Assembly: GCF_020536995.1 (NCBI RefSeq)
Contig: NC_068357.1
Location: 55,715,640 to 55,779,639, forward strand
DNA length: 64,000 bases
Direction of reading: 5' to 3'
From: Dreissena polymorpha
Taxonomy: Eukaryota > Mollusca > Bivalvia > Myida > Dreissenidae
Shown here: in pieces, positions 22,380 to 34,812 of the stretch
Layout: each line of letters begins with the position of its first letter
Position numbering within the stretch: position 1 is the first letter of the stretch
Notes under the pieces: model-generated
The model's database searches: none
Told to the model about the DNA's origin: nothing
The model's input: the letters and a program-made list of their open reading frames with translations, nothing else
Position numbers and translations under genes: made by a program

Positions 22380-25300
22380 CAATAGACCCAGTCAGTCAGA
22401 ATAACTTGATATCAGAATATTATGGATTTATCTGATTGTATTACTATGAGGAAACAAAGCGCTGAATTCACTTAAGTTGTTTGCTATTGCATTACCTTAG
22501 ACGAAACTCATTTTTTTAAATTAAATTATCGTTTTTTTAAATCGCAAGTTTGAAATATACACATTCCATTCAAATTTATAAAGAGTGTGTCAAAGCGCAC
22601 AGGTCCAGATGTGTATGCACTGTTTATCATTGTATTGATGTTATAGAGATAACTTAGACAACATAACAACAACATGTCGCTTTGTAGACGTTCTGAAAGC
22701 ACGGGAAGTATTATACAAGTTTATAATAGAACCAGTTAATATTAAATAAAATTTGCAATCACCGTCATATTAAATGAATATTGTCGGAATATTGAAACCT
22801 ATCACACTAAGAATATAATTTTATGATGGAAATACCCTTAACAAAACTTTATTTTTGACACCATATAAACATTCAAAATGAAAATAAATATAAAACTAAA
22901 TCTGCGAGCAATACTTTTATCTCACGAAATAGGTAGTCATAAAAACATGCGCTGTTAACTCGTACTTTTTTTATGTATTACTTGTAATCCTAGCAGTATA
23001 CACGTTATCAACCATTCACTGACCTTCACATTGGTATAGAACACTAATGCGCCTTTTCGATGTAGCTGTTATATCCAGCTTTTCACCTTTAACGACTTCT
23101 ACATAACGCTAGCAGACCCGAATGAAGACTTTTGAATATTTCATCGGCTGATTAGAGAAAACTTTGGCCACATCACTGAGTCTATGCACAGCGTAAATGA
23201 TGTAGCACATAATGCTACATGTATGAAAGTCTGATTTGAATGTGTCGGAAGAAAACTGCATGTTAATCCAATATAGACATACACTGTATTTCGATGGTGA
23301 AGAAATAAACTCATAAAAAGCTATGTGAGTACACGTATAATGTGATATTCCGTTGTATTTTTTTTTCTTTCTACGAACACTAATGTGTGGTCTGACTATA
23401 ATAATATATACTATTGTAATTGCTTTTATTGTAATTGAGAATACAGGAGAAATGGCCGCTACCTGTTGAGAATCTAATAACGTTCCCCAGACATATACGA
23501 TTTAACCCCGCTGTATTAGCAAGCACTATCAATGAGGTTACGCAACAAACGTGTGATAGTGTATTGGACTTAAGACATCCCACCATATTTGTTGATCAGC
23601 AGTAGATTTTTTTCGCGGGTATTAAACGATGTATCATTGAACCGTCAATTTACAACTATTTTTGTTTGCGTTGAACTCAATATAATGTGTTAATTAAAGA
23701 TAAAAAAAATCAACTAGATAACAAAACCGTCTTGAAAAAAAAACTTAATAATTGTATGCTGTCGTTTCTAAGAACTATTTTTTCAGAGAACTTCTTATGA
23801 TCACGCGACGAAATAAAGATGCTAAAACACCCGCAAAAAGATACCACGTGACGATAAAGCACGATAAACACCCAAACAAATACCATGTGACTATGACGTC
23901 GTATTTTTATTATGCAGAAATATACAACTCCGGGTGACGTATTATGCAAAAACTCCTGTAAAGCCTTTGAAGAGTTCTCTTAATTACCACCCAATTAAAT
24001 TTTACATAGCCATGGCCTTATGAATGGAATTATGAAAAGATTTGACCTCTATCTGAAGTAAACAAAGAAAACGTAGAACCTAGTGGACTCTTTCTTTGTG
24101 CGAATGCAGGTTGAATGTAAAGTGTACTGTTTACTCACTGTATCGTATCTCACGAGAAATACTAAATAGATACAACAGTGTGCGTTCAATGCTCTATAAA
24201 AACGGGTTTAACATGTTAATCATGTACAAGGAATGGTGTACCCTGTAGCTGCGTACGAAGGGACTTGAAGCAGCAAATATTATAACGTGGCTATAGAAAA
24301 ACTGGTTTAATCAGTTTTATAAATGGACATGATGAAATATATATGTACTGGATTTGAATTGCTGCCACGTTAAGATTTTAAGGGTTATTGTTTTCGCAAC
24401 TTTCGCGCCATTAGATTCAATTGCTCACAATTTTTACTTTAACTTTCCATAAGTAACTATTGTTTACAGTTGACATGTTCTCAATATGCACGTCATCTAT
24501 TATCAGTGGATTATATATTACCCGATGTGGCGTTTATGGCGATTACGCGTGGAAGTAGGTACCGCGTGCTCTTTTAAAGTCGGGATTACTGACACATTTA
24601 TAGAGAAACCTTGATTATTTTGACAATTGCCTTTTACATTTTGAACTTAAATCGCCAGCTGAAAGATTTTATCGCCATTGACGATCAGAAACGCTAACAC
24701 ATAATATCCGGACTATGAAATAAAGTTAAAAAATATACGTTTTTTTTAAATAATTTAATTTATAAAAAGGTTTAATTTGTTGTTGTTGTTGTCACTTGTT
24801 CGTCGCAAATTCACCGCATGAAATGTGTATTATGAGTTAAAGCGAATATTGATAAATTATTTCCGATTGTCACCATTTTTTCTCAATTAACAGCGTATTA
24901 CGTATCATTATGAAATGTCACGTAATTACACGTTGTTCGTTGATAACACCCAGTAACCACCAAAGTTCATTTCTGATTTCATCGAGATTTATTTCTGTCG
25001 AATATTTCTTTTAACACAACGCTTGCTAATGTACACGAAATACAATTTTACAGCGCGGCAGCCAACAAGGCTGCCACGTCAAGAAGGCGTGACAACTCTC
25101 CAAGTTCTTTTCGAATCTAACCGCGGAGTGCCGCTCTCCATCCAAAAATCCCCATTTTGTCCCTAAATTAATTTGCATATATTTTCTTTGAAGATTTTGA
25201 TTGGTCCTCAGCTAGTATGGTTATTATTCATTGGTTGATTCGTCAGAATATTCTAGAAGAAACACTTTTCATGTATTTACTTGCTTGGCGGATATACTAA

Positions 25301-25661
25301 AATTTAATCAATGTATATTGGTACTAATCAATGTTTATTGGTATAGGGTACTTCCGTTACGTTCGTCAGTACTATATCTTTTGTACCCCAGACAATAGGT
25401 GACATTTTCATCTGTGCTGTTTGTTGACCATGCGTGTTACTTATAATCTCGTATCTATATGCTGACTCTGGACTCATTGTGTTCTTATTTGGATTTAATC
25501 TTAAATCAGGTCTGATTTTCCATTTTATTGATTCCAATTATACCACACCCTGAATGTAAACATATTTGCGTTCTTACTTTAAATAAATCTTAAATCAGGT
25601 CTTAGTTTTGCAAATACCTCCCAAGATGTATTATTAAATGCTCAAACTTTATCTTAACATT

Positions 25662-25880
25662 GCATATATACATTATTGAAATATACATGTTATCCTTATT
25701 AATTTCCATCATAAGAATAAATTCATAAGAATAAACGATAAACGATATGTTATAAACTGTTACATTACACACAAACTTCATCTTAACTTTTCATATACAT
25801 ATTACTGAAATATACCCATTATCCTTTCATAAGAATAAACTCATAAGAATAAACAATATGTTATAAGCTGTTACATGACA
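25662..25880 (+). repeat. 219-bp direct repeat, copy 1
   Basis: It is nearly identical (one visible difference) to 28427-28645. Inside it, a shorter motif with ATAAGAATAAA.TCATAAGAATAAAC and ATATGTTATAA.CTGTTACAT occurs twice, about 129 bp apart, so the repeat is itself an internal tandem. Confidence 0.75.
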
Positions 25881-28426
25881 CAACTTTCCCCTTATTTTAA
25901 TTTTTTTAATATTTTATGATATTAAAAAAATTATTATTATTATTTTTTTTTTACAAGCGTCTCTGCTGAAATAGATAACATTAGTTATTGTTATACAATA
26001 TAAATTTCAATCGGTATGTAGCGGAGCACATCATCTGTCGGTCGTTGGCCTTCAATACGTCTGGTGTCGTCCATGTAGTATTGAAGTCGTCGCGTGGAGA
26101 ATACGATGTTTATTGAATGTCATTGCCGCCGTCCTGAAGATAAGCCGATTGTAGGTTCGTCCGTGGCGATTGGAAAGCGTTTGTTGATTTAGCTCTGCTC
26201 TCCGATGGTTAACTTGCGTCGTCGATTGTCGTTTCCGTTGTATTCATCGTTGTTGTTGTTTTCGTTGTCGTTTGTACGTTTGTTGATGGTCCCAGCGTCT
26301 TCGTTTCTCTCGGGACATTAAGATCTTCTATTGGCCATAATGCTCACGAGGTATTAACTATAGCAGTGTTCTCCTTGATGTCTTAGGCCTTGGAAGTATC
26401 ATTCCAAATGCGTTATCTACGCACGTCAAACAGTTGAACGGCTGCATCTACCCTATAGTGTTTAACGTCACAAGTATTGTGTCCAGTGTTGCGTCACTTG
26501 TTGTCCTTCGAAAACGTCTGGCGTTGGGTCTTCTTTTAGCAATAGAACCAGGTATTCACTTTGAGAGTAAACACCGTGATGTTCCATCATAATCATGTTG
26601 TTTGTTTCTTCTATTCGTTGTGGAAGGCGTTGTCTCGCGAAGTCGCTCTTCTTCGGCGTTGTCTTCAAATCTCGATCTTTCATATGCGTTGTGGTGATAC
26701 AAGTATCAGTTGTTCAAATTCATCGCAAACATTTATAAATATCCCCTTAAGTTCCTCTTAAATACCGTCATGACAACTTAATAGAACGCCTAAGTAAATA
26801 CAACCTTTATTACACCAATTACTATCGAAACACTCCTTTAAACATTACATAACAGCTCGATATTTTACGTACGTGCTATCAGTAAATTTGTGACAGGTAT
26901 GCGCTACTTTATTTATCTAGGGTATTGCACTTTAAACAGACGTATCGCGTTCGTATCTTAAAATCACTAATCTCCCGTGTATACTTATGTACTTAATGAC
27001 CTTTTCTATCGACACATGTACCTGGGCGCTCTTAAATACGCGCGTTGCTCTAAACAATTGTGAATTTTTTTATGAAAAAGGGCAGACTTTTTTATATATG
27101 CATTCATAATACCAGAACATTTATCGGTATACTTCAAATTTCAAGTCTTGTTCTCCTAATGAACTAATCCCATAAATCTAATACAATAAGTATTCTTCCA
27201 CCATGAGTAAATGGTAGGCTTCCATCATTTCGCAAATGATAGGCTCTCATAAACCTCTATGTACCTTATAGAGTTTATTCTATAACAGAAATTTAATGCG
27301 CATATATCAGTATATTTTAACTGCACAGTATTCGTGACAGAACACATTCAATTTTTACTCAAAATTACTCAAGATCTTCAATATAACCGATACCCTACAT
27401 ACATTTGCTATAAAAACAATGACGTATGTACATATTTACATAATTTTTTTTTTGTGTGTCTGCCCTATTCATATTCGCAATCAACATTTTTTTCTTCTTA
27501 CTGTGCTTACCCTCCTTGTTTCTTTATTCTATTAATGCATACAACCATATACAATTAGTCAAGTATACTGATTTTTTGTGTACGTCTCTAAATTCCCATT
27601 TATGTGCAGGTTTCTATTTCATATCTTATATAAAATGACGTCAAAATCGGATACTCTCTAATGTTTATTCCTACCTTCTAAGTTCCTTTAATATAATATC
27701 AAAGTATTAAAATAACTTCAAAATCCTTAATTATGTATACACGTCTAATATCCGTCTACTTAAAATGTATTAAATATATGTTACATTCTTCTAATTTTCT
27801 CATGTCATCGCACGGTCTATTTTAACGTCAATTTACAAAAATACTATCAATTAAAATGTATTTATTTTTATGCAAAAATGTGTCCGTACATAATTATATA
27901 TTCTAATAATACAAAAAAATAAAGAAACATCTTTAAATACCCTCAATTATTTGTGCGCATCTAATTTCAGTATTTCTATAACTCATAAAATTATGTAAAT
28001 TTCAAATACTTCTTATTCATTTATTTTATTCTCAATTTACCAATATTTTTAGAAAAAATACTGATCAATGAAAAACTGTATTGATTTTGATACTTGCATA
28101 ATTTCTCCGTACATGATTAATTATTTCTTTAACACCTAACTACGTAAAATTCTTTGAAACAATTCTTAAAAATTTCGTTGTCATGACGCCTTTAACTTTT
28201 TATTTCTTACTTGATAAAAATTGAAATAAACCCCTGTTTGCCATAATTTATGAAAACACTGACCGTTTTTTCCATCTGCGTTTTTTTTTTTGTTCCGTTG
28301 GCCTGTGATTCCGTATAGTGTTGTTTGTAGTCCGTTTTCCATGTTGCGTTGGTTTTTTCCCTGTTGGCCGTTGAAAGGAGTGGCACTTCTGGTTCATCCT
28401 GGCACTGCGCACCATTTAATGTTCTG

Positions 28427-28645
28427 GCATATATACATTATTGAAATATACATGTTATCCTTATTAATTTCCATCATAAGAATAAATTCATAAGAATAAA
28501 CGATAAACGATATGTTATAAACTGTTACATTACACACAAACTTCATCTTAACTTTTCATATACATATTACTGAAATATACCCATTGTCCTTTCATAAGAA
28601 TAAACTCATAAGAATAAACAATATGTTATAAGCTGTTACATGACA
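28427..28645 (+). repeat. 219-bp direct repeat, copy 2
   Basis: This is the near-identical partner of 25662-25880, 2.5 kb downstream in the same orientation. The flanks differ, and no target duplication is evident. It could be a recent duplicative insertion or the ends of a small element; I cannot assign a family. Confidence 0.72.
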
Positions 28646-29257
28646 GAAACAATTATGAAATGGAATTTATATGCATATTAAAATAAAACATTTTTCTTTA
28701 ATCAGTTTTTTTTCCTTTACATAAAATAAAATTAAAATGAAATAATGGTTCTATTAATCACAATGGTATTGCGTTTTCGGTTTTTCGGCTGTTGATCTGA
28801 TAAGGTATCGGCTGCTTGCTTATAAATAGCCTCAGCTTATAAGCTGTGCTGCGCGCGGGCGTTTATGTATTTCATTTACAGTTCCCGCTATGTCTTCGCG
28901 AATGCATCTATTGGCTGGCCCTCAACTGTGAACTTTAAGGAGAGCTGTGTTTTTGCGATTTTTACGATACACGCAATGGACTATTTTCATGACCGCAAAC
29001 ATGTTATGTAAAGAATACTAATCCACGACGCGCAGTAGTTTTATTTTGCCTGATCTATTATTAGCCTCTGATTGTAAATGACATGTGCTGCGCAAAAATA
29101 CTACGTGACTGACGGAGCACAAAGTGGACTTTTTTAATTATTCATAAACATACTCTTTCTCGACAAGTATAGTTAAAAAATAGTCTCTTTTTAATTTTTC
29201 GATATGCGATCCGTTCAAAATTGTTCCATTAAACACGATATTCATTTTATGTGTTAA

Positions 29258-29585
29258 ATTGTAAATTATTCAAGTTCAAGAAATGAAATCGTCTCTATTA
29301 AATCTGGATTGCAAAACTTGCTATTAACCTTTGTTGTTCGCAAGCGAACAACTACAAATTAAAGAGCTTCTTGACTTACAATAGACAAAACATTCATTTC
29401 ACAAGGTTAACTTATTTACATTGTAAACAATTCGAGTTCAAGAAATGAAATCGTCTCTATTAAATCTGGCTTGCAAAACTTGCTATTAACATTAACCTTG
29501 CTCTCTGTGCGCAAGCGAACAGCTACAAATTAAAGAGCTTCTTGACTTGCAATAGACAATACATTCATTTCACGAGGTAAACTAA
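29258..29585 (+). repeat. Tandem duplication, unit about 161 bp
   Basis: Two copies of a block with GTTCAAGAAATGAAATCGTC, GCAAAACTTGCTATTAAC, CGCAAGCGAAC and TTAAAGAGCTTCTTGACTT follow each other. The 3' part matches unit A at about 12475-12540, so the duplication unit B resumes inside this repeat. Confidence 0.7.
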
Positions 29586-30035
29586 TTAATCTACAATCAT
29601 ACGGGGAATGAGCCTATATTGCAGTAACTACAAGTATAGCGACAACTACTTCCCTTTGATAAATAACGCCAAATATTCTCAGTACAGAATAGAATGAGAA
29701 GTAAGTTCTGTTTTGATTATCCCTGTTAAATTAGCTATAAAAAGTACACACTTTTTGTATGATATAAAATATAACGATATTTTGTGGATACTGTAGCTGT
29801 GAATAATTATTTAAAATTTTTAAATCAAGCTTATATACTTTTTTTCTTATTTTTAACAAATTGACGCTAAAATGACCTTTTTCAAAGGTATCAGTCATTT
29901 TCCAAAAATAAGGAGAAAATGCTTCTATATCGTCAAAGTACCTGTTTTGGTGACCCACCAGTTTAAGTGACCTTTTCAATGTGTGTGCTTAGTTGATTTG
30001 TATGTTCATTTATATGATAAATATGTGTGTCCATG
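29345..30035. repeat. Displaced 3' end of duplication unit B
   Basis: This is collinear with unit A 12470-13400. Shared blocks are ACTACAAGTATAGCGACA, AGAATGAGAAGTAAGTT/AGAATAAGAAGTAAGTT and GGTGACCCACCAGTTT.AGTGAC, then GTTGATTTGTATG.TCATTTATAT. It has no coding content. Confidence 0.75.
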
Positions 30036-30075
30036 ATTACCGGTACAGTTTATTCACATGCTCAGTGATTATTGA

Positions 30076-30318
30076 GTCGAAACAACAAGGGTAGATACGG
30101 CCGCATCATCAGATGAAGAAGACAACACCGCATCAAACAGATTACCGAACATGTCAGCGAGGTCAGCAATGGGAGGGATACGCATGATCCGGAAATTTCT
30201 AGAAGAGCACGAAGGCTCAAAACACCCACAAAGTCAACAGGATGCATATGAAAAATGTTCATCTCCAAGACCATTTCCCAATACCACACAATCTGAATAT
30301 TTTGTAATATTTATGTGA
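30076..30318 (+). other. 80-residue open frame, possible 3' exon of unknown gene
   Basis: This open frame without a start Met reads VETTRVDTAASSDEEDNTAS, then a basic/polar tail ending YFVIFM and a stop. A weak acceptor-like sequence (ATTATTGAG) lies just before it. Its position directly after the end of the duplication unit, and the acidic SSDEEDN motif, parallel the frames at 6622 and about 13540. I do not recognise a family. Confidence 0.28.
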
Positions 30319-30319
30319 C

Positions 30320-32340
30320 GTATTGTTAGTGCCCACGGTATTTATGTGTTTTTTTTTAAATCTGTGTACTGTTTCTTACATATCACCGGAAATGTGCTTC
30401 GTAAAAACGAGCTGACCTAATATACATTTATATTATGATATTTGCTTAATATTTGTATGAAATATGTTCAACTATTGCTTTTTTATATAAATAATAAAAT
30501 AATGAGGTAAATATTTTGTAGATAAGGCAGTTTGAATACCACTGGATATGCGAATCTGTTGCAGACTAATGTACTTAAACATATAATATTAGAAATCGTT
30601 TTGTTTCGAATTTCGGGTTTCGACTGTATGTGTTAAAGGGCGGATGTTAATATTGCCTTTACAAAAATTCAAATCGACCCAATGTTACGACAAATTGAAA
30701 GACATTGATATTTGAATAACTATTTCTTTGCTGTTCAGGCTGCGAGGCAGTATTCGGTGAATGTCTGCGCTTTTATCGCGGAGCAATGATGCGTCACGTT
30801 ATCTATGAGACATAAAGTGGCTTGGATCTGATTTGTTTAGGAAACAAAAACAGTTGTATAAAATTAAATTCAACATATAATGATACTTTGTGCTATGAAA
30901 TCACTTTACCTTTTAATCAACACAACCCAGCTACAATTATTCTAAAAAGCTGAAAGACAGACAGAAAAACCGACAAAAGTCTTAATGTATGAAAGGTAAT
31001 ATCCGCCAGTCCATGCATGATGTTAAATGACATTCTCATTTTAACTACTGACATCTGCTTTCTGATACATGGTCTTTGCATTCTGTTTAGTTACATTTGC
31101 TATGCAAACATTTTATCTCAATGTCGCATTTTGATAAGTTTATATTTACTTCATATATATCTTCACTTCATGTGTGCTATTGACAACTGCAGTTGAACAT
31201 TTTGGAATTTGTATTAATGCTTATTCTAACGGCGTTCTTTGTTTTACTATGTATTGTACATTTGGCTATGTTGCTACTAAATTTAACAAGCTGTTAATAT
31301 CTTTGTGGATCTATATTACTTCTTAAGTGGATTGCCAGTGCGTCTTTGATTAAGAATTAGTCATCGGTTTTGCATACACCGCCATAATAAATAGTTCACA
31401 CTCCGAAAGGGGAAACCAGTATTAAAAAACCTAATTCCAGCGCAAATTGCAGCGTAAATTACTATTGCCAGGAGATCACTCTTAACATCAAAATAAAAAT
31501 CTCCGGTATCAACCGTAATACATCGACTATTTCTGGAATCCTTCGTAAAAAGCGGTGATAGAGTAAAAACCTTACCCGTCAACATAATGCCTATTGTTTT
31601 GCTTGGATTCCCACTATCGAGACCTTATTTTCCTGTGGTAAACGCTTTGGGGAAAATGATGCAACGCTTTGAGAAAATGATGCCCAGGTAAGTTCTACTT
31701 TTTGTGATTTATTTACGCTATAACAGGAACTTAAAAGCTTTACGTGTCTCTGTTGTACATAATTGAAACACTTTCCTAGCCTTGTAGTGGTTTGCAATTT
31801 AGGGATCATGACAAAATAACATACATTTTACATACACATTTCAAGTATAGAATTGTAGCTGTATAATGTTTTTAGTAACATTCTATCTTTACGTGTAGAT
31901 CAGTTATATTGCGATCCTCTCATTGGTGATGGAGGAAGATCCCTATCGCTATACAAGTAGATAAAGTACTTTGGTAGTACGATGGTCCACGCAAATTCTC
32001 TCTGCCTTGGGATACGTAAGTTTTGTGTTCAAATCCCTTAATAAGCAGTACAACATCTTTTAACTCTGCTTACTACCAACCCCCTTTTCAAGTATAAAAG
32101 GCAGCTATACCACAGTCTGCACCTGGATACCTAACCAGGTTAGGTATCCAGATTGCAGTACAATGATTGATTAGTATAAGTTTGGAGAACTTATGTCACA
32201 ATTAATAACTTCGCTGGCTTATTATGCGAAATAAAATGATTGCTGCCTAATTCCTGATTGTAAATAAGTATTCAACCTGTCAAGAAGCATACCTTAAGCT
32301 TATAATTCCTATTGTGTGGAGTATAGTCAGTTCATTTATT
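30320..32340. other. No recognised gene
   Basis: Short open frames at 31361-31809 on the minus strand lack recognisable domains. A degenerate tRNA-like head may lie at about 31965-32043, with a B-box-like GTGTTCAAATCCC. A perfect 14-bp hairpin follows at 32123-32151. Confidence 0.4.
32123..32151. repeat. Perfect hairpin, 14-bp stem
   Basis: CTGGATACCTAACC and GGTTAGGTATCCAG are exact inverted copies separated by one base. The outer bases CTGC and GCAG extend the symmetry imperfectly. No poly-U or gene end suggests a terminator role. Confidence 0.7.
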
Positions 32341-32350
32341 ATTTAAGACT

Positions 32351-32640
32351 GAAACAAGAGCTATGTTTGTGAAACACAATGCCCCCTATTGCGCGGCTTT
32401 GAAGCCATATATTTGGCCTTTGACCTTGAAGGATAACCTTGACCTTTCACCACTCAAAATGTGCAGCTCCAGTAGATACACATGCATGCCAAATATCAAG
32501 TTGATATCTTCAATATTGCAAAAAATATGACCAAGGTTATGTTTTTGGACAGACACACACATTGACAGACAGACGGACGGACGGACGGACAGACAGACCA
32601 AAAACAATATACCCCCGATCATTCAATCCTGGGGCATAAA
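32351..32640 (+). repeat. Dispersed repeat with TGACCTTGA motifs and GACGGACG run
   Basis: It begins AACAAGAGCTATGTTTGTGA, contains GGCCTTTGACCTTGAAGGAT and CATGCATGCCAAATATCAAG, then a GACAGACGGACGGACGG microsatellite, and ends ACAATATACCCCC...GGGGCATAAAAA. A reversed copy of the same family is at 54464-54745. It is non-coding. Confidence 0.72.
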
Positions 32641-32921
32641 AATGAGGTAATATGCCACATGTTTAAATTTGAACAAGTGCATAAAGTGAGTTAATCAGTC
32701 AAGTATTGTTTCTTTTTCCCTTTAACATGAATAAAAGACTTTGAAGAGATGAGTAAATTAGTCATGTTCTTGCGTAAGTGTGAATGCCATCAAAAACCCA
32801 TATGCCTGCTGTGTTATTGCAGGTCCGTCTGTGTCCAATGTTGCTTGCAAAGGTTCTAAACATGCGTTCAGGGCGATGCTAATCTTCTAAAATGTTAAAC
32901 CAAGGCCCTGGTGTCGTTTAG

Positions 32922-32978
32922 GGGGCTCCATCTAGCAATAACTCCAATGGTGGATTCAGGACACCCTTTATGACCAAG
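32922..32978 (+). other. Candidate internal exon of an unknown gene
   Basis: This is a 57-base open segment bounded by a TCGTTTAG acceptor and a strong GTGAGT donor. It encodes GAPSSNNSNGGFRTPFMTK. A possible following exon starts at 33319 after TTTACTTCAG. Both candidates are short and the phases cannot be verified. I do not recognise the protein. Confidence 0.25.
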
Positions 32979-33699
32979 GTGAGTGCATATCTTGTATGTT
33001 TGTTTGTTTTTAAAGTTCATGAGGTTTTGTCATGACAATGCGGCATTGAGTGAGGATCACCTAAGTACGCATTCAATATACCACTGCAATATCAGAACAT
33101 CCGCATCCAGCTATTCTTGTGAAAACAATAATGTTAAAATGCATCTATAGACTAGCCCTTAAATATTACGAACGATTCCTCTACTATTAGTGCATCTGAT
33201 TTTGAATTTTCTTGTAGTTTTTTTGGTTTATTTTCCCTTTAATAGTATATTTTACCACATTTCAAACAAGTTATAAACAATATATACCAAAAATGTCTAA
33301 AGGACAAATTTACTTCAGAAGCTCATGCAAAAATGGGTCTTAGGACATATCAGCGAGGTGCTGCAGATATTCCTCTGCCATCCGTACACTCTGATGAGTC
33401 ATAATGTCCCCTTATGAGACCACGAAACCTTACGTGACTTTATGGCAGACAGGTAGGCAGATGCACAGGCTGGTCTGCAGTGTTTCTGGTCGCATCTGTT
33501 GAAGTTAGATTATAAGATCTATTTGCACGACAAGGCTCATAAACATTCATGTTCAACATTGTAGGACCTTGGTCTTGCTCAAAACAGTGATGGCAGTGAA
33601 GTGACCGACACCATATGAGTCTCTTTGTCATCAGATTTACCGCATCATGACTAATCACGGGTTTGGTGGAAAAGACTTCTCGTCTGCTTTTAAATTATT

Positions 33700-34600
33700 G
33701 CTTGATTAGAACAAGAAAAAGACATGATAAATAACATCATTATGTACTATTATTATTTCCTAAATGTATATACTAAAATCATGTAAATACATGAATGAAC
33801 GTTTATTAGAAAACTATTGTTAATGATTCAAGAAATTTGTAAAATGATTTAAAATTAATTTGTTTTATAGATAATACAAGATTTTTTACACTTGAGGTAA
33901 TGATTTTGTAAAAAACAACAACCTTTTCTTAGATATAACTTAAAATATAATTGTTGATATTTACCTGGTGAAATATGTTTTTGTTCAGCCAGAAATGTCT
34001 TAGATAAAATAATATTTTTATGTAATTTTCACACTGTATAAAGTGTGTTTCAGCAGATAACCAAACTGCGTGTCATCAGTATGAGTTTGTGTTTATTTTG
34101 TATGTACCAATATATTTTGAAGGAGTCGAAGAGGTACTGTAATTTTCTATCTTGATGACTAAAAACGTGCATTTTAAGAAAGAGCTTTATTTGACAGTGC
34201 CTCTTCAAGTCTACATTTTGTTTCCATGATAGGTTGTGTTTTGAAATAGCATTTAAAATACTTGTACCTTTTAAAAGATGCAAATGGGAATGTTGTTTAT
34301 GGTAGTTGTTCTTGAATTCAATATGAATTGCTATGAATAGAATAGTGAGAACTGTATGTGCTTCTTTAGTATGGTATTGTTTATAATAAATACCAGTTAA
34401 ATTTATCATATAGTGTGTATAGCCTTTTAAAGTTTACATGAAATGCCAATTGTGTTGTTGTTTTTGAAAGATAATTGCATCTTATTGTAAATAATAATAA
34501 ATCTTTTTTATTTAAACAATTATGAGATTTTCAATAAATTGCAAACCAATATTGCTGCTCTTCATTGGATATATTTCTTAATAGTGCATTGCTTTAACAT
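33700..34600. other. AT-rich sequence, no supported gene
   Basis: A 119-codon minus-strand frame (34050-34409) is open but has no domain, no splice support and ordinary AT-rich codon content. It is treated as chance. Confidence 0.45.
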
Positions 34601-34609
34601 TTGAGTCTG

Positions 34610-34812
34610 GCTCTGGTAAAATTGGACTAAATGCATGTGCTCAAAATGTTTTCTGAAATTAGCCTGTACAGGCTTATCAGGGACAACACTTTCTGCCAGA
34701 GACTTTTTTATCGAAAAAATTCCATTGAGGTAAATTTTCATCGCTGAATTGCCCTGATTAACACTTCACACACATGCATTAAGACCCATTTTCCCAGACC
34801 ATGGCTCAATTA
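34610..34812 (+). mobile_element. Palindromic dispersed element, copy 1
   Basis: It opens with CTCTGGTAAAATTGGACTAA and ATGCATGTGC, carries TTAGCCTGTACAGGCTTATCAG and GACAACACTTTCTGCC, and ends CATGCATTAAGACCCATTTT..CCAGACCATGGCTCAAT. The two ends are inverted relatives of each other. Related copies are at 36108 and 56855. I know this as a very abundant bivalve MITE-like repeat. Confidence 0.75.

Larger units (their letters stand above)
13485..22455. repeat. Tandem segmental duplication, unit B
   Basis: This is the second copy of the PAN-lectin unit, clearly diverged from unit A. Its own insertions are a TTAA-flanked inverted-repeat element at 15601-16051, a 22-bp tandem repeat at about 21878-21990, and a telomere-repeat hairpin at 22213-22379. 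Collinearity with A stops at about 22455, just after a TATCTGATTGTATTACTATG block. It resumes at about 29345. Confidence 0.82.
22456..29344. other. About 6.9 kb interrupting duplication unit B
   Basis: In unit A the blocks on the two sides of this stretch are adjacent (around 12460). In B they are separated by about 6.9 kb with no large open frame or recognisable domain. It contains 219-bp direct repeats (25662-25880 and 28427-28645), a relatively GC-rich GTTG/TCGT-rich stretch at 26030-26700, and long AT-rich runs. It is either an insertion or the product of a rearrangement. No terminal repeats or target duplication were recognised at its edges. Confidence 0.5.

Noticed and set aside
22184-22435. 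Open frame with a Val/Thr/Leu repeat stretch
   Set aside because: It translates the telomere-like loop and arms of a hairpin element.
26030-26700. GC-richer patch as gene or CpG island
   Set aside because: Open frames are short and carry no domain. The patch is rich in TCGT/GTTG but shows no promoter or splice structure.
25662-28645. LTR-type element bounded by 219-bp repeats
   Set aside because: No TG...CA ends, no target duplication and no coding remnants between the repeats; left as unexplained direct repeats.
33440-33658. Minus-strand frame with Cys/His cluster (zinc-finger-like)
   Set aside because: The Cys and His spacing fits no known finger, and splice support is absent.
34050-34409. 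Longest domain-free open frame on the minus strand (119 codons)
   Set aside because: AT-rich codon content, no domain, no splice or signal features; likely chance.
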